This document shows, in pieces, positions 1-12,545 of a stretch of DNA of 64,000 nt. The notes under the pieces were generated by a model that saw only the letters and a list, made by a program, of their open reading frames with translations, was not told the origin of the DNA and ran no database searches. How positions within the stretch are numbered: position 1 is the stretch's first letter; the number at the start of each line of letters is the position of its first letter. The stretch is taken from NCBI GenBank assembly GCA_964059195.1, contig CAXKWD010000014.1:2480001-2544000 (forward strand). Direction: 5' to 3'. This DNA is from Ectobius pallidus. Taxonomy: Eukaryota > Arthropoda > Insecta > Blattodea > Ectobiidae. A program made the translations under genes and the position numbers.

Positions 1-561
1 CTCAATGATCAATACATACAATGAAAATATCGGTGATATGCTAATGGCAAAACATGGGTTGTAAATTTTGCTTTAATATTAAGAATACAGTTGCCTAGCA
101 ATGAGTTTTAAAACACGAAAGTGTTGCCTAGAAATGCCATTTTAAACCGGAAACTGTTGCCTAGCAATGTCATCAAAAAGAACTGTTGCTTAGTAATGTC
201 ATTTTTAAACACAATATTGCTACCTATTATAAACTTTTAAAAATATACTGTTGTGTAGCAATGTTAATTTCAGACACCAAACTTTTACTTTTCAATGCAT
301 TTTTAAAAGTCGAAACGTTTTCCTAGCAATGTAATTTTTAAAGACAATTTGGCTGCTTAACAATGTAATTTTTCTATGACGAAAGTTTTGCCTAGCCATG
401 CCAGTCTAAACCGGAAACTGTTGATAGCAATTAAGTTTTAAAACAACTGACTCTTGCTTAGCAATGACATTTTGAACAAGAAACTGTAGCTTAGCAATGT
501 CATCTCCAAATACGAAACTGTTGCCTAGCAATGTCATCAATAACGAATAGTTTTTAATCCT

Positions 562-605
562 TCAATGATCAATACATACAATGAAAATATCGGTGATATG
601 CTAAT
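562..605. repeat. Near-invariant 44-bp spacer box (representative copy)
   Basis: The segment running from TCAATGATCAATACATACAA to GATATGCTAAT recurs at the start of every monomer with very few changes. Exceptions seen are ATACATAC to ATAGATAC (monomers 3371, 5793, 7477, 16079, 25806 and their copies), TCA to CCA at 2248, ATATCGG to ATGTCGG near 63418, and TGCTAA to TGCAAA in monomer 5230. It holds the palindrome TGATCA and an inverted repeat ATATC-GGT-GATAT (587-599). The flanking subrepeats vary much more, so the box may bind a protein or may mark the amplification phase. No known satellite-binding motif was recognised. Confidence 0.8.
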
Positions 606-649
606 GTCAAAACATGGGTTGTAAATTTTACTTTAATAGAAAGAATACT

Positions 650-663
650 GTTGCCTAGCAATG
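650..663 (+). promoter_or_regulatory. X-box-like (RFX-type) motif, representative copy
   Basis: GTTGCCTAGCAATG matches the general RFX-family X-box (two half-sites, GTTGCC and RGCAAC) except that the last C of the right half is T. It is also an imperfect dyad, TTGC-CTA-GCAA. About five exact copies occur per monomer (subrepeats 1, 2, 3, 11 and 14), with several one-base variants (GTTGCTTAGCAATG, GTTGCGTAGCAATG). This extrapolates to several hundred exact copies in the window, all in one orientation. The match is seen in the sequence; binding is inference. Confidence 0.3.
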
Positions 664-3600
664 ACTTTTTAAAACACGAAAGTGTTGCCTAGCAATGCCA
701 TTTTAAACCAGAAACTGTTGCCTAGCAATGTCATCAAAAAGAACTGATGCTTAGCAATGTCATTTTTGAACACAATATTGCCACCTATTAAAAGCTTTTA
801 AAAAAAGATACTGTTGCGTAGCAATGTCAATTTCTGACATGAAACCTTTACCTTTCAATGCATTTTCCAAAGTCGAAACTTCTTCCTAGCAATGTAATTT
901 TTAAAGACAATTTGGCTGCCTATCAACGTAATTTTTCTATCACGAATGTTTTTCCTAGCCATGCCAGTCTAAACCGGAAACTGTAGCCTAGCAATGAAGT
1001 TTTAAAACACCTGACTGTTGCTTAGCAATGACATTTTGAACAAGAAACTGTAGCTTAGCAATGCCATCTCCAAATACGAAACTGTTGCCTAGCAATGTCA
1101 TCTATAAGGAATAGTTTTTTATCCTTCAATGATCAATACATACAATGAAAATATCGGTGATATGCTAATGTCAAAACATGGGTTGTAAATTTTACTTTAA
1201 TAGAAAGAATACTGTTGCCTAGCAATTAGTTTTAAAACACGAAAGTGTTGCCTAGCATGCCATTTTAAACCGGAAACTGTTGCCTAGCAATGTCCTCAAA
1301 AAGAACTGTTGCTTAGCAATGGCATTTTTAAACACAATATTGCTACCTATTAAAAGCTTTTAAAAAAAGATACTGTTGCGTAGCAATGTCAATTTCTGAC
1401 ACGAAACCTTTACCTTTCAATGCATTTTTCAAATTCGAAACTTCTTCCTAGCAATGTAATTTTTAAAGACAATTTGGCTACCTAACAATGTAATTTTTCT
1501 ATCACGAATGTTTTGCCTAGCCATGCCAGTCTAAACCGGAAACTGTTGCCTAGCAATGAAGTTTTATAACACCTGACTGTTGCTTAGCAATGACATTTTG
1601 AACAAGAAACTGTAGCTTAGCAATGCCATCTCCAAATACGAAACTGTTGCCTAGCAATGTCATCTATAAGGAATAGTTTTTAATCCCTCAATGATCAATA
1701 CATACAATGAAAATATCGGTGATATGCTAATGGCAAAACATGGGTTGTAAATTTTGCTTTAATATTAAGAATACAGTTGCCTAGCAATGAGTTTTAAAAC
1801 ACGAAAGTGTTGCCTAGAAATGCCATTTTAAACCGGAAACTGTTGCCTAGCAATGCCATCAAAAAGAACTGTTGCTTAGAAAAGGCATTTTTAAACACAA
1901 TATTGCTACCTATTATAAACTTTTAAAAAATTTACTGTTGCGTAGCAATGTCAATATCACACACAAATCTTTTACCTTTCAATGCATTTTTCATGTCGAA
2001 AATTTTCCTGGCAATGAAATTTTTAAAGACAATTTGGCTGCCTAACAATGTAATTTTTCTATCACGAAAGGTTCGCCTAGCAATGCCAGTCTAAACCGGA
2101 AACTGTTGCCTAGCAATTAAGTTTTAAAACAGCTGACTCTTGCTTAGCAATGACATTTTGAACATGAAACTGTAGCTTACCAATGCCATCTCCAAATACG
2201 AAACTGTTGCCTAGCAATGTCTTCTAGAAGGAAAAGTTTTTGATCCTCCAATGATCAATACATACAATGAAAATATCGGTGATATGCTAATGTCAAAACA
2301 TGGGTTGTAAATTTTACTTTAATAGAAAGAATACTGTTGGCTAGCAATTAGTTTTAAAACACGAAAGTGTTGCCTAGCAATGCCATTTTAAACCGGAAAC
2401 TGTTGCCTAGCAATGTCCTCAAAAAGAACTGTTGATTAGCAATGGCATTTTTAAACACAGTATTGCTACCTATTAAAAGCTTTTAAAAAAGATACTGTTG
2501 CGTAGCAATGTCAATTTCTGACACGAAACCTTTACCTTTCAATGCATTTTTCAAATTCGAAACTTTTTCCTAGCAATGTAATTTTTAAAGACAATTTGGC
2601 TACCTAACAATGTAATTTTTCTATCACGAATGTTTTGCCTAGCCATGCCAGTCTAAACCGGAAACTGTTGCCTAGCAATGAAGTTTTATAACACCTGACT
2701 GTTGCTTAGCAATGACATTTTGAATAAGAAACTGTAGCTTAGCAATGCCATCTCCAAATACGAAACTGTTGCCTAGCAATGTCATCTACAAGGAATAGTT
2801 TTTAATCCCTCAATGATCAATACATACAATGAAAATATCGGTGATATGCTAATGGCAAAACATGGGTTGTAAATTTTGCTTTAATAGAAAGAATACTGTT
2901 GCCTAGCAATGAGTTTTAAAACACGAAAGTGTTGCCTAGCAATGCCATTTTAAACCGCAAACTGTTGCCTAGCAATGTCATCAAAAAGAACTGTTGCCTA
3001 GTAATGTCATTTTTAAACACAATATTGCTACCTATTATAAACTTTTAAAAATATACTGTTGCGTAGCAATGTTAATTTCATACACCAAACTTTTACTTTT
3101 CAATGCATTTTTAAAAGTCGAAACGTTTTCCTAGCAATGTAATTTTTAAAGACAATTTGGCTGCTTAACAATGTAATTTTTTTATGACGAAAGTTTTGCC
3201 TAGCCATGCCAGTCTAAACCGGAAACTGTTGCCTAGCAATTAAGTTTTAAAACAACTGACTCTTGCTTAGCAATGACATTTTGAACAAGAAACTGTAGCT
3301 TAGCAATGCCATCTCCAAATACGAAACTGTTGTCTAGCAATGTCATCTATAACGAATAGTTTTTAATCCTTCAATGATCAATAGATACAATGAAAATATC
3401 GGTGATATGCTAATGTCAAAACATGGGTTGTAAATTTTACTTTAATAGAAAGAATACTGTTGCCTAGCAATGAGTTTTAAAACACGAAAGTGTTGCCTAG
3501 CAATGCCATTTTAAACCAGAAACTGTTGCCTAGCAATGTCATAAAGAAAACTGTTGCTTAGCAATGTCATTTTTGAACACAATATTGCTACCTATTAAAA

Positions 3601-4929
3601 GCTTTTAAAAAAAGATACTGTTGCGTAGCAATGTCAATTTCTGACACGAAACCTTTACCTTTCAATGCATTTTCCAAAGTCGAAACTTCTTCCTAGCAAT
3701 GTAATTTTTAAAGACAATTTGGCTGCCTATCAACGTAATTTTTCTATCACGAATGTTTTTCCTAGCCATGCCAGTCTAAACCGGAAACTGTAGCCTAGCA
3801 ATGAAGTTTTAAAACACCTGACTGTTGCTTAGCAATGACATTTTGAACAAGAAACTGTAGCTTAGCAATGCCATCTCCAAATACGAAACTGTTGCCTAGC
3901 AATGTCATCTATAAGGAATAGATTTTAATCCTTCAATGATCAATACATACAATGAAAATATCGGTGATATGCTAATGTCAAAACATGGGTTGTAAATTTT
4001 ACTTTAATAGAAAAAATACTGTTGCCTAGCAATTAGTTTTAAAACACGAAAGTGTTGCCTAGCAATGCCATTTTAAACCGGAAACTGTTGCCTAGCAATG
4101 TCCTCAAAAAGAACTGTTGCTTAGCAATGGCATTTTTAAACACAATATTGCTACCGATTAAAAGCTTTTAAAAAAAGATACTGTTGCGTAGCAATGTCGA
4201 TTTCTGACACGAAACCTTTACCTTTCAATGCATTTTTCAAATTCGAAACTTCTTCCTAGCAATGTAATTTTTAAAGACAATTTGGCTACCTAACAATGTA
4301 ATTTTTCTATCACGAATGTTTTGCCTAGCCATGCCAGTCTAAACCGGAAACTGTTGCCTAGCAATGAAGTTTTATAACACCTGACTGTTGCTTAGCAATG
4401 ACATTTTGAATAAGAAACTGTAGCTTAGCAATGACATCTCCAAATACGAAACTGTTGCCTAGCAATGTCTTCTATAAGGAATAGCCTTTAATCCCTCAAT
4501 GATCAATACATACAATGAAAATATCGGTGATATGCTAATAGCATAACAGGGGTTGTAAATTTTTATTTAATAGAAAAGAATACTGTTGCCTAGCAATGAG
4601 TTTTAAAACACGAAAGTGTTGCCTAGCAATGCCATTTTAAACCAGAAACTGTTGCCTAGCAATGCCAACAAAAAGAACTGTTGCTTATCAAAGTCATTTT
4701 TAAACACAATATTGCTACCTATTATAAACTTTTAAAAAATATACTGTTGCGTAGCAATGTCAATATCAGACACAAATCTTTTACCTTTCAATGCATCTTT
4801 CATGTCGAAACTTTTTCCTAGCAATGTAATTTTTAAATACAATTTGACTGCCTAACAATGTAATTTTTCTATCACGAAAGTTTTCCCTAGCCATGCCAGT
4901 CTAAAAGGAAACTGTAGCCTAGCAATGAA

Positions 4930-5091
4930 AACATTTTAGGAGCAAAATTCCTCCGGCACTGGGACTTGAACCCAGGACTTCAAGTCCCAGTGGGTTCAAG
5001 TCCCAGTGCCGGAGGAATTTTTCTCCTATAATGTTCTCATGTAGTGTCCAACAGAGACAATAATCTGTGGCTCATGAATGCTTATATCTGT
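4930..5091. mobile_element. 162-bp foldback insertion with tRNA-like arms
   Basis: This is the only interruption of its kind. It lies in subrepeat 11 of the monomer starting at 4496. CTAGCAATGAA (11 bp) occurs directly before it (4919-4929) and after it (5092-5102), and removing insert plus one copy restores a 561-bp monomer. The direct repeat may be a target-site duplication. However, the same word is part of the satellite subrepeat, so recombination between subrepeats is an alternative. The core is a long hairpin (4939-5026). The remainder (about 5027-5091) shows nothing recognisable. It could be a non-autonomous foldback/MITE-type element or a tRNA-derived SINE fragment; no coding capacity is seen. 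Confidence 0.7.
4939..5026. repeat. Perfect 30-bp inverted repeat carrying tRNA B-box sequences on both arms
   Basis: The left arm (4945-4974) and right arm (4991-5020) are exact reverse complements over 30 bp. They are extended by GGAG (4939-4942) against CTCC (5023-5026). The 16-bp loop contains a further small inverted repeat, GGACTT (4975-4980) and AAGTCC (4982-4987). The right arm has GGTTCAAGTCC (4993-5003), matching the RNA polymerase III B box and tRNA T-loop. It is followed by CCAG and TGCCGGA, as in a tRNA T-stem and 3' acceptor strand. The left arm carries the same B box on the minus strand (4962-4972). No A box or full cloverleaf is present, so this is not called a tRNA gene. Confidence 0.85.
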
Positions 5092-8000
5092 CTAGCAATG
5101 AAGTTTTAAAACACCTGACTGTTGCTTAGCAATGACATTTTGAACAAGAAACTGTAGCTTAGCAATGCCATCTCCAAATACGAAACTGTTGCCTAGCAAT
5201 GTCATCTATAAGGAATAGCCTTTAATCCCTCAATGATCAATACATACAATGAAAATATCGGTGATATGCAAATGGCATAACAGGGGTTGTAAATTTTTCT
5301 TTAATAGAAAAGAATACTGTTGCCTAGCAATGAGTTTTAAAACACGAAAGTGTTGCCTAGCAATACCATTTTAAACCGGAAACTGTTGCCTAGCAATGCC
5401 ATCAAAAAGAACTGTTGATTAGCAATGTCATTTTTGAACACAATATTGCTACCTATTTAAAGCTTTAAAAAAAAGATACTGTTGCGTAGCAATGTCAATT
5501 TCTGACACGAAACCTTTACCTTTCAATGCATTTTCCAAAGTAGAAACTTCTTCCTAGCAATGTAATTTTTAAAGACAATTTGGCTGCCTATCAACGTAAT
5601 TTCCTATCACGAATGTTTTTCCTAGCCATGCCAGTCTAAACCGGAAACTGTAGCATAGCAATGAAGTTTCAAATCACCTGACTGATGCTTATCAATGACA
5701 TTTAGAACAAGAAACTGTAGCTTAGCAATGCCATCTCCAAATACGAAACTGTTGCCTAGCAATGTCATCTATAAGGAATAGTTTTTAATCCTTCAATGAT
5801 CAATAGATACAATGAAAATATCGGTGATATGCTAATGTCAAAACATGGGTTGTAAATTTTACTTTAACAGAAAGAATACTGTTGCCTAGCAATGAATTTA
5901 AAACACGAAAGTGTTGCCGAGCAATGCCATTTTAAACCGGAAACTATGGCCTAGCAATGCCATCAAAAAGAACTGTTGCTTAGCAATGTAATTTTAAACA
6001 CAATATTGCTACCTATTATAAACTTTTAAATAATATACTGTTGCGTAGCAATGTCAATTTCAGACACGAAACTTTTACCTTTCAATGCATTTTTGAAAGT
6101 CGAAACTTTTTCCTAGCAATGTAATTTTTAAAGACAATTTGGCTGCCTATCAACGTAATTTTTCTATCACGAATGTTTTTCCTAGCCATGCAAGTCTAAA
6201 CCGGAAACTGTAGCCTAGCAATGAAGTTTTAAAACACTTACTGTTGCTTAGCAATGACATTTTGAACAAGAAACTGTAGCTTAGCAATGCCATATCCAAA
6301 TACGAAACTGTTGCCTAGCAATGTCATCTATAAGGAATAGTTTTTAATCCTTCAATGATCAATACATACAATGAAAATATCGGTGATATGCTAATGTCAA
6401 AACATGGGTTGTAAATTTTACTTTAATAGAAAGAATACTGTTGCCTAGCAATTAGTTTTAAAACACGAAAGTGTTGCCTAGCAATGCCATTTTAAACCGG
6501 AAACTGTTGCCTAGCAATGTCCTCAAAAAGAACTCTTGCTTAGCAATGGCATTTTTAAACACAATATTGCTACCTATTAAAAGCTTTTAAAAAAAGATAC
6601 TGTTTCGTAGCAATGTCAATTTCTGAAACGAAACCTTTACCTTTCAATGCATTTTTCAAATTCGAAACTTCTTCCTAGTAATGTAATTTTTAAAGACAAT
6701 TTGGCTACCTAACAATGTAATTTTTCTATCACGAATGTTTTGCCTAGCCATGCCAGTCTAAACCGGAAACTGTTGCCTAGCAATGAAGTTTTATAACACC
6801 TGACTGTTGCTTAGCAATGACATTTTGAATAAGAAACTGTAGCTTAGCAATGCCATCTCCAAATACGAAACTGTTGCCTAGCAATGTCATCTATAAGGAA
6901 TAGTTTTTAATCCCTCAATGATCAATACATACAATGAAAATATCGGTGATATGCTAACGGCATAACGGGGGTTGTAAATTTTTCTTTAATAGAAAAGAAT
7001 ACTGTTGCCTAGCAATGAGTTTTAAAACACGAAAGTGTTGCCTAGCAATGCCATTTTAAACCGGAAACTGTTGCCTAGCAATGTCATCAAAAAGAACTGT
7101 TGCTTAGTAATGTCATTTTTAAACACAATATTGCTACCTATTATAAACTTTTAAAAATATACTGTTGTGTAGCAATGTTAATTTCAGACACCAAACTTTT
7201 ACTTTTCAATGCATTTTTAAAAGTCGAAACGTTTTCCTAGCAATGTAATTTTTAAAGACAATTTGGCTGCTTAACAATGTAATTTTTCTATGACGAAAGT
7301 TTTGCCTAGCCATGCCAGTCTAAACCGGAAACTGTTGCCTAGCAATTAAGTTTTAAAACAACTGACTCTTGCTTAGCAATGACATTTTGAACAAGAAACT
7401 GTAGCTTAGCAATGCCATCTCCAAATACGAAACTGTTGCCTAGCAATGTCATCTATAACGAATAGTTTTTAATCCTTCAATGATCAATAGATACAATGAA
7501 AATATCGGTGATATGCTAATGTCAAAACATGGTTTGTAAATTTTACTTTAATAGAAAGAATACTGTTGCTTAGCAATGAGTTTTAAAACACGATAGTGTT
7601 GCCTAGCAATGCCATTTTAAACCGGAAACTGTTGCCTAGCAATGGCATCAAAAAGAACTGTTGCTTAGCAATGTAATTTTAAACACATTATTGCTACCTA
7701 TTATAAACTTTTAAATAATATACTGTTGCGTAGCAATGTAAATTTCAGACACGAAACTTTTACCTTTCAATGGATTTTTTAAAGTCGAAACTTTTTCCTA
7801 GCAATGTAATTTTTAAATACAATTTGACTGCCTAACAATGTAATTTTTCTATCACGAAAGTTTTGCCTAGCCATGCCAGTCTAAACCGGAAACTGTTGCC
7901 TAGCAATGAAGTTTTATAACACCTGACTGTTGCTTAGCAATGACATTTTGAATAAGAAACTGTAGCTTAGCAATGCCATCTCCAAATACGAAACTGTTGC

Positions 8001-11000
8001 CTAGCAATGTCATCTATAAGGAATAGTTTTTAATCCCTCAATGATCAATACATACAATGAAAATATCGGTGATATGCTAACGGCATAACAGGGGTTGTAA
8101 ATTTTTCTTTAATAGAAAAGAATACTGTTGCCTAGCAATGAGTTTTAAAACACGAAAGTGTTGCCTAGAAATGCCATTTTAAACCGGAAACTGTTGCCTA
8201 GCAATGTCATCAAAAAGAACTGTTGCTTAGCAATGTCATTTTTATACTCAATATTGCTACCTATTATAAACTTTTAAAAAATATACTGTTGCCTAGCAAT
8301 GTCAATTTCAGACACGAAACTTATACCTTTCAATGCATTTTTGAAAGTCGAAACTTTTTCCTAGCAATGTAATTTTTAAATACAATTTGACTGCCTAACA
8401 ATGTAATTTTTCTATCACGAAAGTTTTCCCTAGCCATGCCAGTCTAAAAGGAAACTGTAGCCTAGCAATGAAGTTTTAAAAAACCTGACTGTTGCTTAGC
8501 AATGACATTTTGAACAAGAAACTGTAGCTTAGAAATGCCATCTTCAAATACGAAACTGTTGCCTAGCAATGTCATCTATAAGGAATAGTTTTTAATCCCT
8601 CAATGATCAATACATACAATGAAAATATCGGTGATATGCTAATGTCAAAACATGGGTTGTAAATTTTACTTTAATAGAAAGAATACTGTTGCCTAGCAAT
8701 TAGTTTTAAAACACGAAAGTGTTGCCTAGCAATGCCATTTTAAACCGGAAACTGTTGCCTAGCAATGTCCTCAAAAAGAACTATTGCTTAGCAATGGCAT
8801 TTTTAAACACAATATTGCTACCTATTAAAAGCTTTTAAAAAAAGATACTGTTGCGTAGCAATGTCAATTTCTGACACGAAACCTTTACCTTTCAATGCAT
8901 TTTTCAAATTCGAAACTTCTTCCTAGCAATGTAATTTTTAAATACAATTTGACTGCCTAACAATGTAATTTTTCTATCACGAAAGTTTTCCCTAGCCATG
9001 CTAGTCTAAAAGGAAACTGTAGCCTAGCAATGAAGTTTTAAAACACCTGACTGTTGCTTAGCAATGACATTTTGAACAAGAAACTGTAGCTTAGCAATGC
9101 CATCTCCAAATACGAAACTGTTGCCTAGCAATGTCATCTATAAGGAATAGTTTTTAATCCTTCAATGATCAATACATACAATGAAAATATCGGTGATATG
9201 CTAATGTCAAAACATGGGTTGTAAATTTTACTTTAATAGAAAGAATACTGTTGCCTAGCAATTAGTTTTAAAACACGAAGGTGTTGCCTAGCAATGCCAT
9301 TTTAAACCGGAAACTGTTGCCTAGCAATGTCCTCAAAAAGAACTGTTGCTTAGCAATGGCATTTTTAAACACAATATTGCTACCTATTAAAAGCCTTTAA
9401 AAAAAGATACTGTTGCGTAGCAATGTCAATTTCTGACACGAAACCTTTACATTTCAATGCATTTTTCAAATTCGAATCTTCTTCCTAGCAATGTAATTTT
9501 TAAAAACAATTTGGCTACCTAACAATGTAATTTTTCTATCACGAATGTTTTGCCTAGCCATGCCAGTCTAAACCGGAAACTGTTGCCTAGCAATGAAGTT
9601 TTATAACACCTGACTGTTGCTTAGCAATGACATTTTGAATAAGAAACTGTAGCTTAGCAATGCCATCTCCAAATACGAAACTGTTGCCTAGCAATGTCAT
9701 CTATAAGGAATAGCCTTCAATCCCTCAATGATCAATACATACAATGAAAATATCGGTGATATGCTAATGGCATAACAGGGGTTGTAAATTTTTCTTTAAT
9801 AGAAAACAATACTGTTGCCTAGCAATGAGTTTTAAAACACGTAAGTGTTGCCTAGCAATGCCATTTTAAACCGGAAACTGTTGCCTAGCAATGCCATCAA
9901 AAAGAACTGTTGCTTAGCAAAGTCATTTTTAAACACAATATTGCTATCTATTATAAACTTTTAAAAAATATACTGTTGCGTAGCAATGTCAATATCACAC
10001 ACAAATCTTTTACCTTTCAATGCATTTTTCATGTCGAAAATTTTCCTAGCAATGAAATTTTTAATGACAATTTGGCTGCCTAACAATGTAATTTTTCTAT
10101 CACGAAAGGTTCGCCTAGCAATGCCAGTCTAAACCGGAAACTGTTGCCTAGCAATTAAGTTTTAAAACAGCTGACTCTTGCTTAGCAATGACATTTTGAA
10201 CATGAAACTGTAGCTTACCAATGCCATCTCCAAATACGAAACTGTTGCCTAGCAATGTCATCAATAAGGAATAGTTTTTAATCCCTCAATGATCAATACA
10301 TACAATGAAAATATCGGTGATATGCTAATGGCAAAACATGGGTTGTAAATTTTGCTTTAATAGAAAGAATACAGTTGCCTAGCAATCAGATTTAAAACAC
10401 GAAAGTGTTGCCTAGCAATGCCATTTTAAACCGCAAACTGTTGCCTAGCAATGTCATCAAAAAGAACTGTTGCTTAGCAATGTCATTTTTAAACACAATA
10501 TTGCTACCTATTATAAACTTTTAAAAATATACTGTTGTGTAGCAATGTTAATTTCAGACACCAAACTTTTACTTTTCAATGCATTTTTCAAAGTCGAAAC
10601 TTTTTCCTAGCAATGTAATTTTTAAAGACGATTTGGCTGCTTAACAATGTAATTTTTCTATGACGGAAGTTTTGCCTAGCCATGCCAGTCTAAACCGGAA
10701 ACTGTTGCCTAGCAATTAAGTTTTAAAACACCTGACTCTTGCTTGGCAATGACATTTTGAACAAGAAACTGTAGCTTAGCAATGCCATCTCCAAATACGA
10801 AACTGTTGCCTAGCAATGTCATCTATAAGGAATAGTTTTTAATCCTTCAATGATCAATACATACAATGAAAATATCGGTGATATGCTAATGTCAAAACAT
10901 GGGTTGTAAATTTTACTTTAATAGAAAGAATACTGTTGCCTAGCAATTAGTTTTAAAACACGAAAGTGTTGCCTAGCAATGCCATTTTAAACCGGAAACT

Positions 11001-12545
11001 GTTGCCTAGCAATGTCCTCAAAAAGAACTGTTGCTTAGCAATGGCATTTTTAAACACAATATTGCTACCTATTAAAAGCTTTTAAAAAAAGATACTGTTG
11101 CGTAGCAATGTCAATTTCTGACACGAAACCTTTACCTTTCAATGCATTTTTCAAATTCGAAACTTCTTCCTAGCAATGTAATTTTTAAAAACAATTTGGC
11201 TACCTAACAATGTAATTTTTCTATCACGAATGTTTTGCCTAGCCATGCCAGTCTAAACCGGAAACTGTTGCCTAGCAATGAAGTTTTATAACACCTGACT
11301 GTTGCTTAGCAATGACATTTTGAATAAGAAACTGTAGCTTAGCAATGCCATCTCCAAATACGAAACTGTTGCCTAGAAATGTCATCTATAAGGAATATCC
11401 TTTAATCCCTCAATGATCAATACATACAATGAAAATATCGGTGATATGCTAATGGCATAACAGGGGTTGTAAATTTTTCTTTAATAGAAAAGAATACTGT
11501 TGCCTAGCAATGAGTTTTAAAACACGTAAGTGTTGCCTAGCAATGCCATTTTAAACCGGAAACTGTTGCCTAGCAATGCCATCAAAAAGAACTGTTGCTT
11601 AGCAAAGTCATTTTTAAACACAATATTGCTATCTATTATAAACTTTTAAAAAATATACTGTTGCGTAGCAATGTCAATATCACACACAAATCTTTTACCT
11701 TTCAATGCATTTTTCATGTCGAAAATTTTCCTAGCAATGAATTTTTAAAGACAATTTGGCTGCCTAACAATGTAATTTTTCTATCACGAAAGGTTCGCCT
11801 AGCAATGCCAGTCTAAACCGGAAACTGTTGCCTAGCAATTAAGTTTTAAAACAGCTGACTCTTGCTTAGCAATGACATTTTGAACATGAAACTGTAGCTT
11901 ACCAATGCCATCTCCAAATACGAAACTGTTGCCTAGCAATGTCATCTATAAGGAATAGTTTTTAATCCCTCAATGATCAATACATACAATGAAAATATCG
12001 GTGATATGCTAATGGCAAAACATGGGTTGTAAATTTTGCTTTAATAGAAAGAATACAGTTGCCTAGCAATGAGATTTAAAACACGAAAGTGTTGCCTATC
12101 AATGCCATTTTAAACCGCAAACTGTTGCCTAGCAATGTCATCAAAAAGAACTGTTGCTTAGCAATGTCATTTTTAAACACAATATTGCTACCTATTATAA
12201 ACTTTTAAAAATATACTGTTGTGTAGCAATGTTAATTTCAGACACCAAACTTTTACTTTTCAATGCATTTTTCAAAGTCGAAACTTTTTCCTAGCAATGT
12301 AATTTTTAAAGACGATTTGGCTGCTTAACAATGTAATTTTTCTATGACGGAAGTTTTGCCTAGCCATGCCAGTCTAAACCGGAAACTGTTGCCTAGCAAT
12401 GAAGTTTTAAAACACCTGACTCTTGCTTGGCAATGACATTTTGAACAAGAAACTGTAGCTTAGCAATGCCATCTCCAAATACGAAACTGTTGCCTAGCAA
12501 TGTCATCTATAAGGAATACCCTTTGGTGTAAATGGAGTCATCTCC

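Larger units (their letters stand above)
562..1125. repeat. Representative satellite monomer (564 bp) with its internal structure
   Basis: This monomer serves as the type for all others. Positions 562-647 plus 1114-1125 are spacer (about 98 bp). Positions 648-1113 are 14 degenerate subrepeats averaging 33 bp. Each begins with a relative of CTGTTGCCTAGCAATG, followed by an AT-rich tail (often ATTTTTAAA) and usually ends in CGAAA or GGAAA. Subrepeats 1, 2, 3, 11 and 14 keep the head best. Subrepeat 5 (TTGCTACCTATTA) and subrepeat 7 (TTTTACCTTTCAATG) are degenerate in the same way in every monomer examined. The monomer therefore arose by amplification of a 33-bp unit, diverged, and was then amplified as a 562-bp block. 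Confidence 0.95.
1..12524. repeat. Satellite block 0: 22 tandem ~562-bp monomers
   Basis: Monomers, taken from the conserved TCAATGATC, begin at 2, 562, 1126, 1688, 2248, 2810, 3371, 3933, 4496, 5230, 5793, 6352, 6915, 7477, 8038, 8600, 9162, 9725, 10286, 10847, 11410 and 11970. Spacing is 559-564 bp except 4496-5230 (734 bp), which holds a 162-bp foldback insertion plus an 11-bp duplication. Spacer classes in order are C B B C B C B B A A B B A B A B B A C B A C. The first 5 kb looks the most heterogeneous and lacks the 1.3-kb element. The last monomer is interrupted by element copy 1. No gene is visible; open frames such as that at 11595-11816 start at TTG and simply read through subrepeats. 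Confidence 0.97.

Noticed and set aside
648..1113. CRISPR array
   Set aside because: The regular 33-bp repeats have no unique spacers; heads and tails are both repeated and degenerate, and the whole is tandem satellite with no cas genes.
4962..5003. Functional tRNA gene
   Set aside because: Only T-arm and 3' acceptor-like sequence is present, in palindromic form; there is no A box, anticodon arm or 5' acceptor in proper order.
11595..11816. 73-codon frame in satellite (also at 38148)
   Set aside because: It starts at TTG, reads through several subrepeats, and is open only because of a one-base deletion in subrepeat 8.
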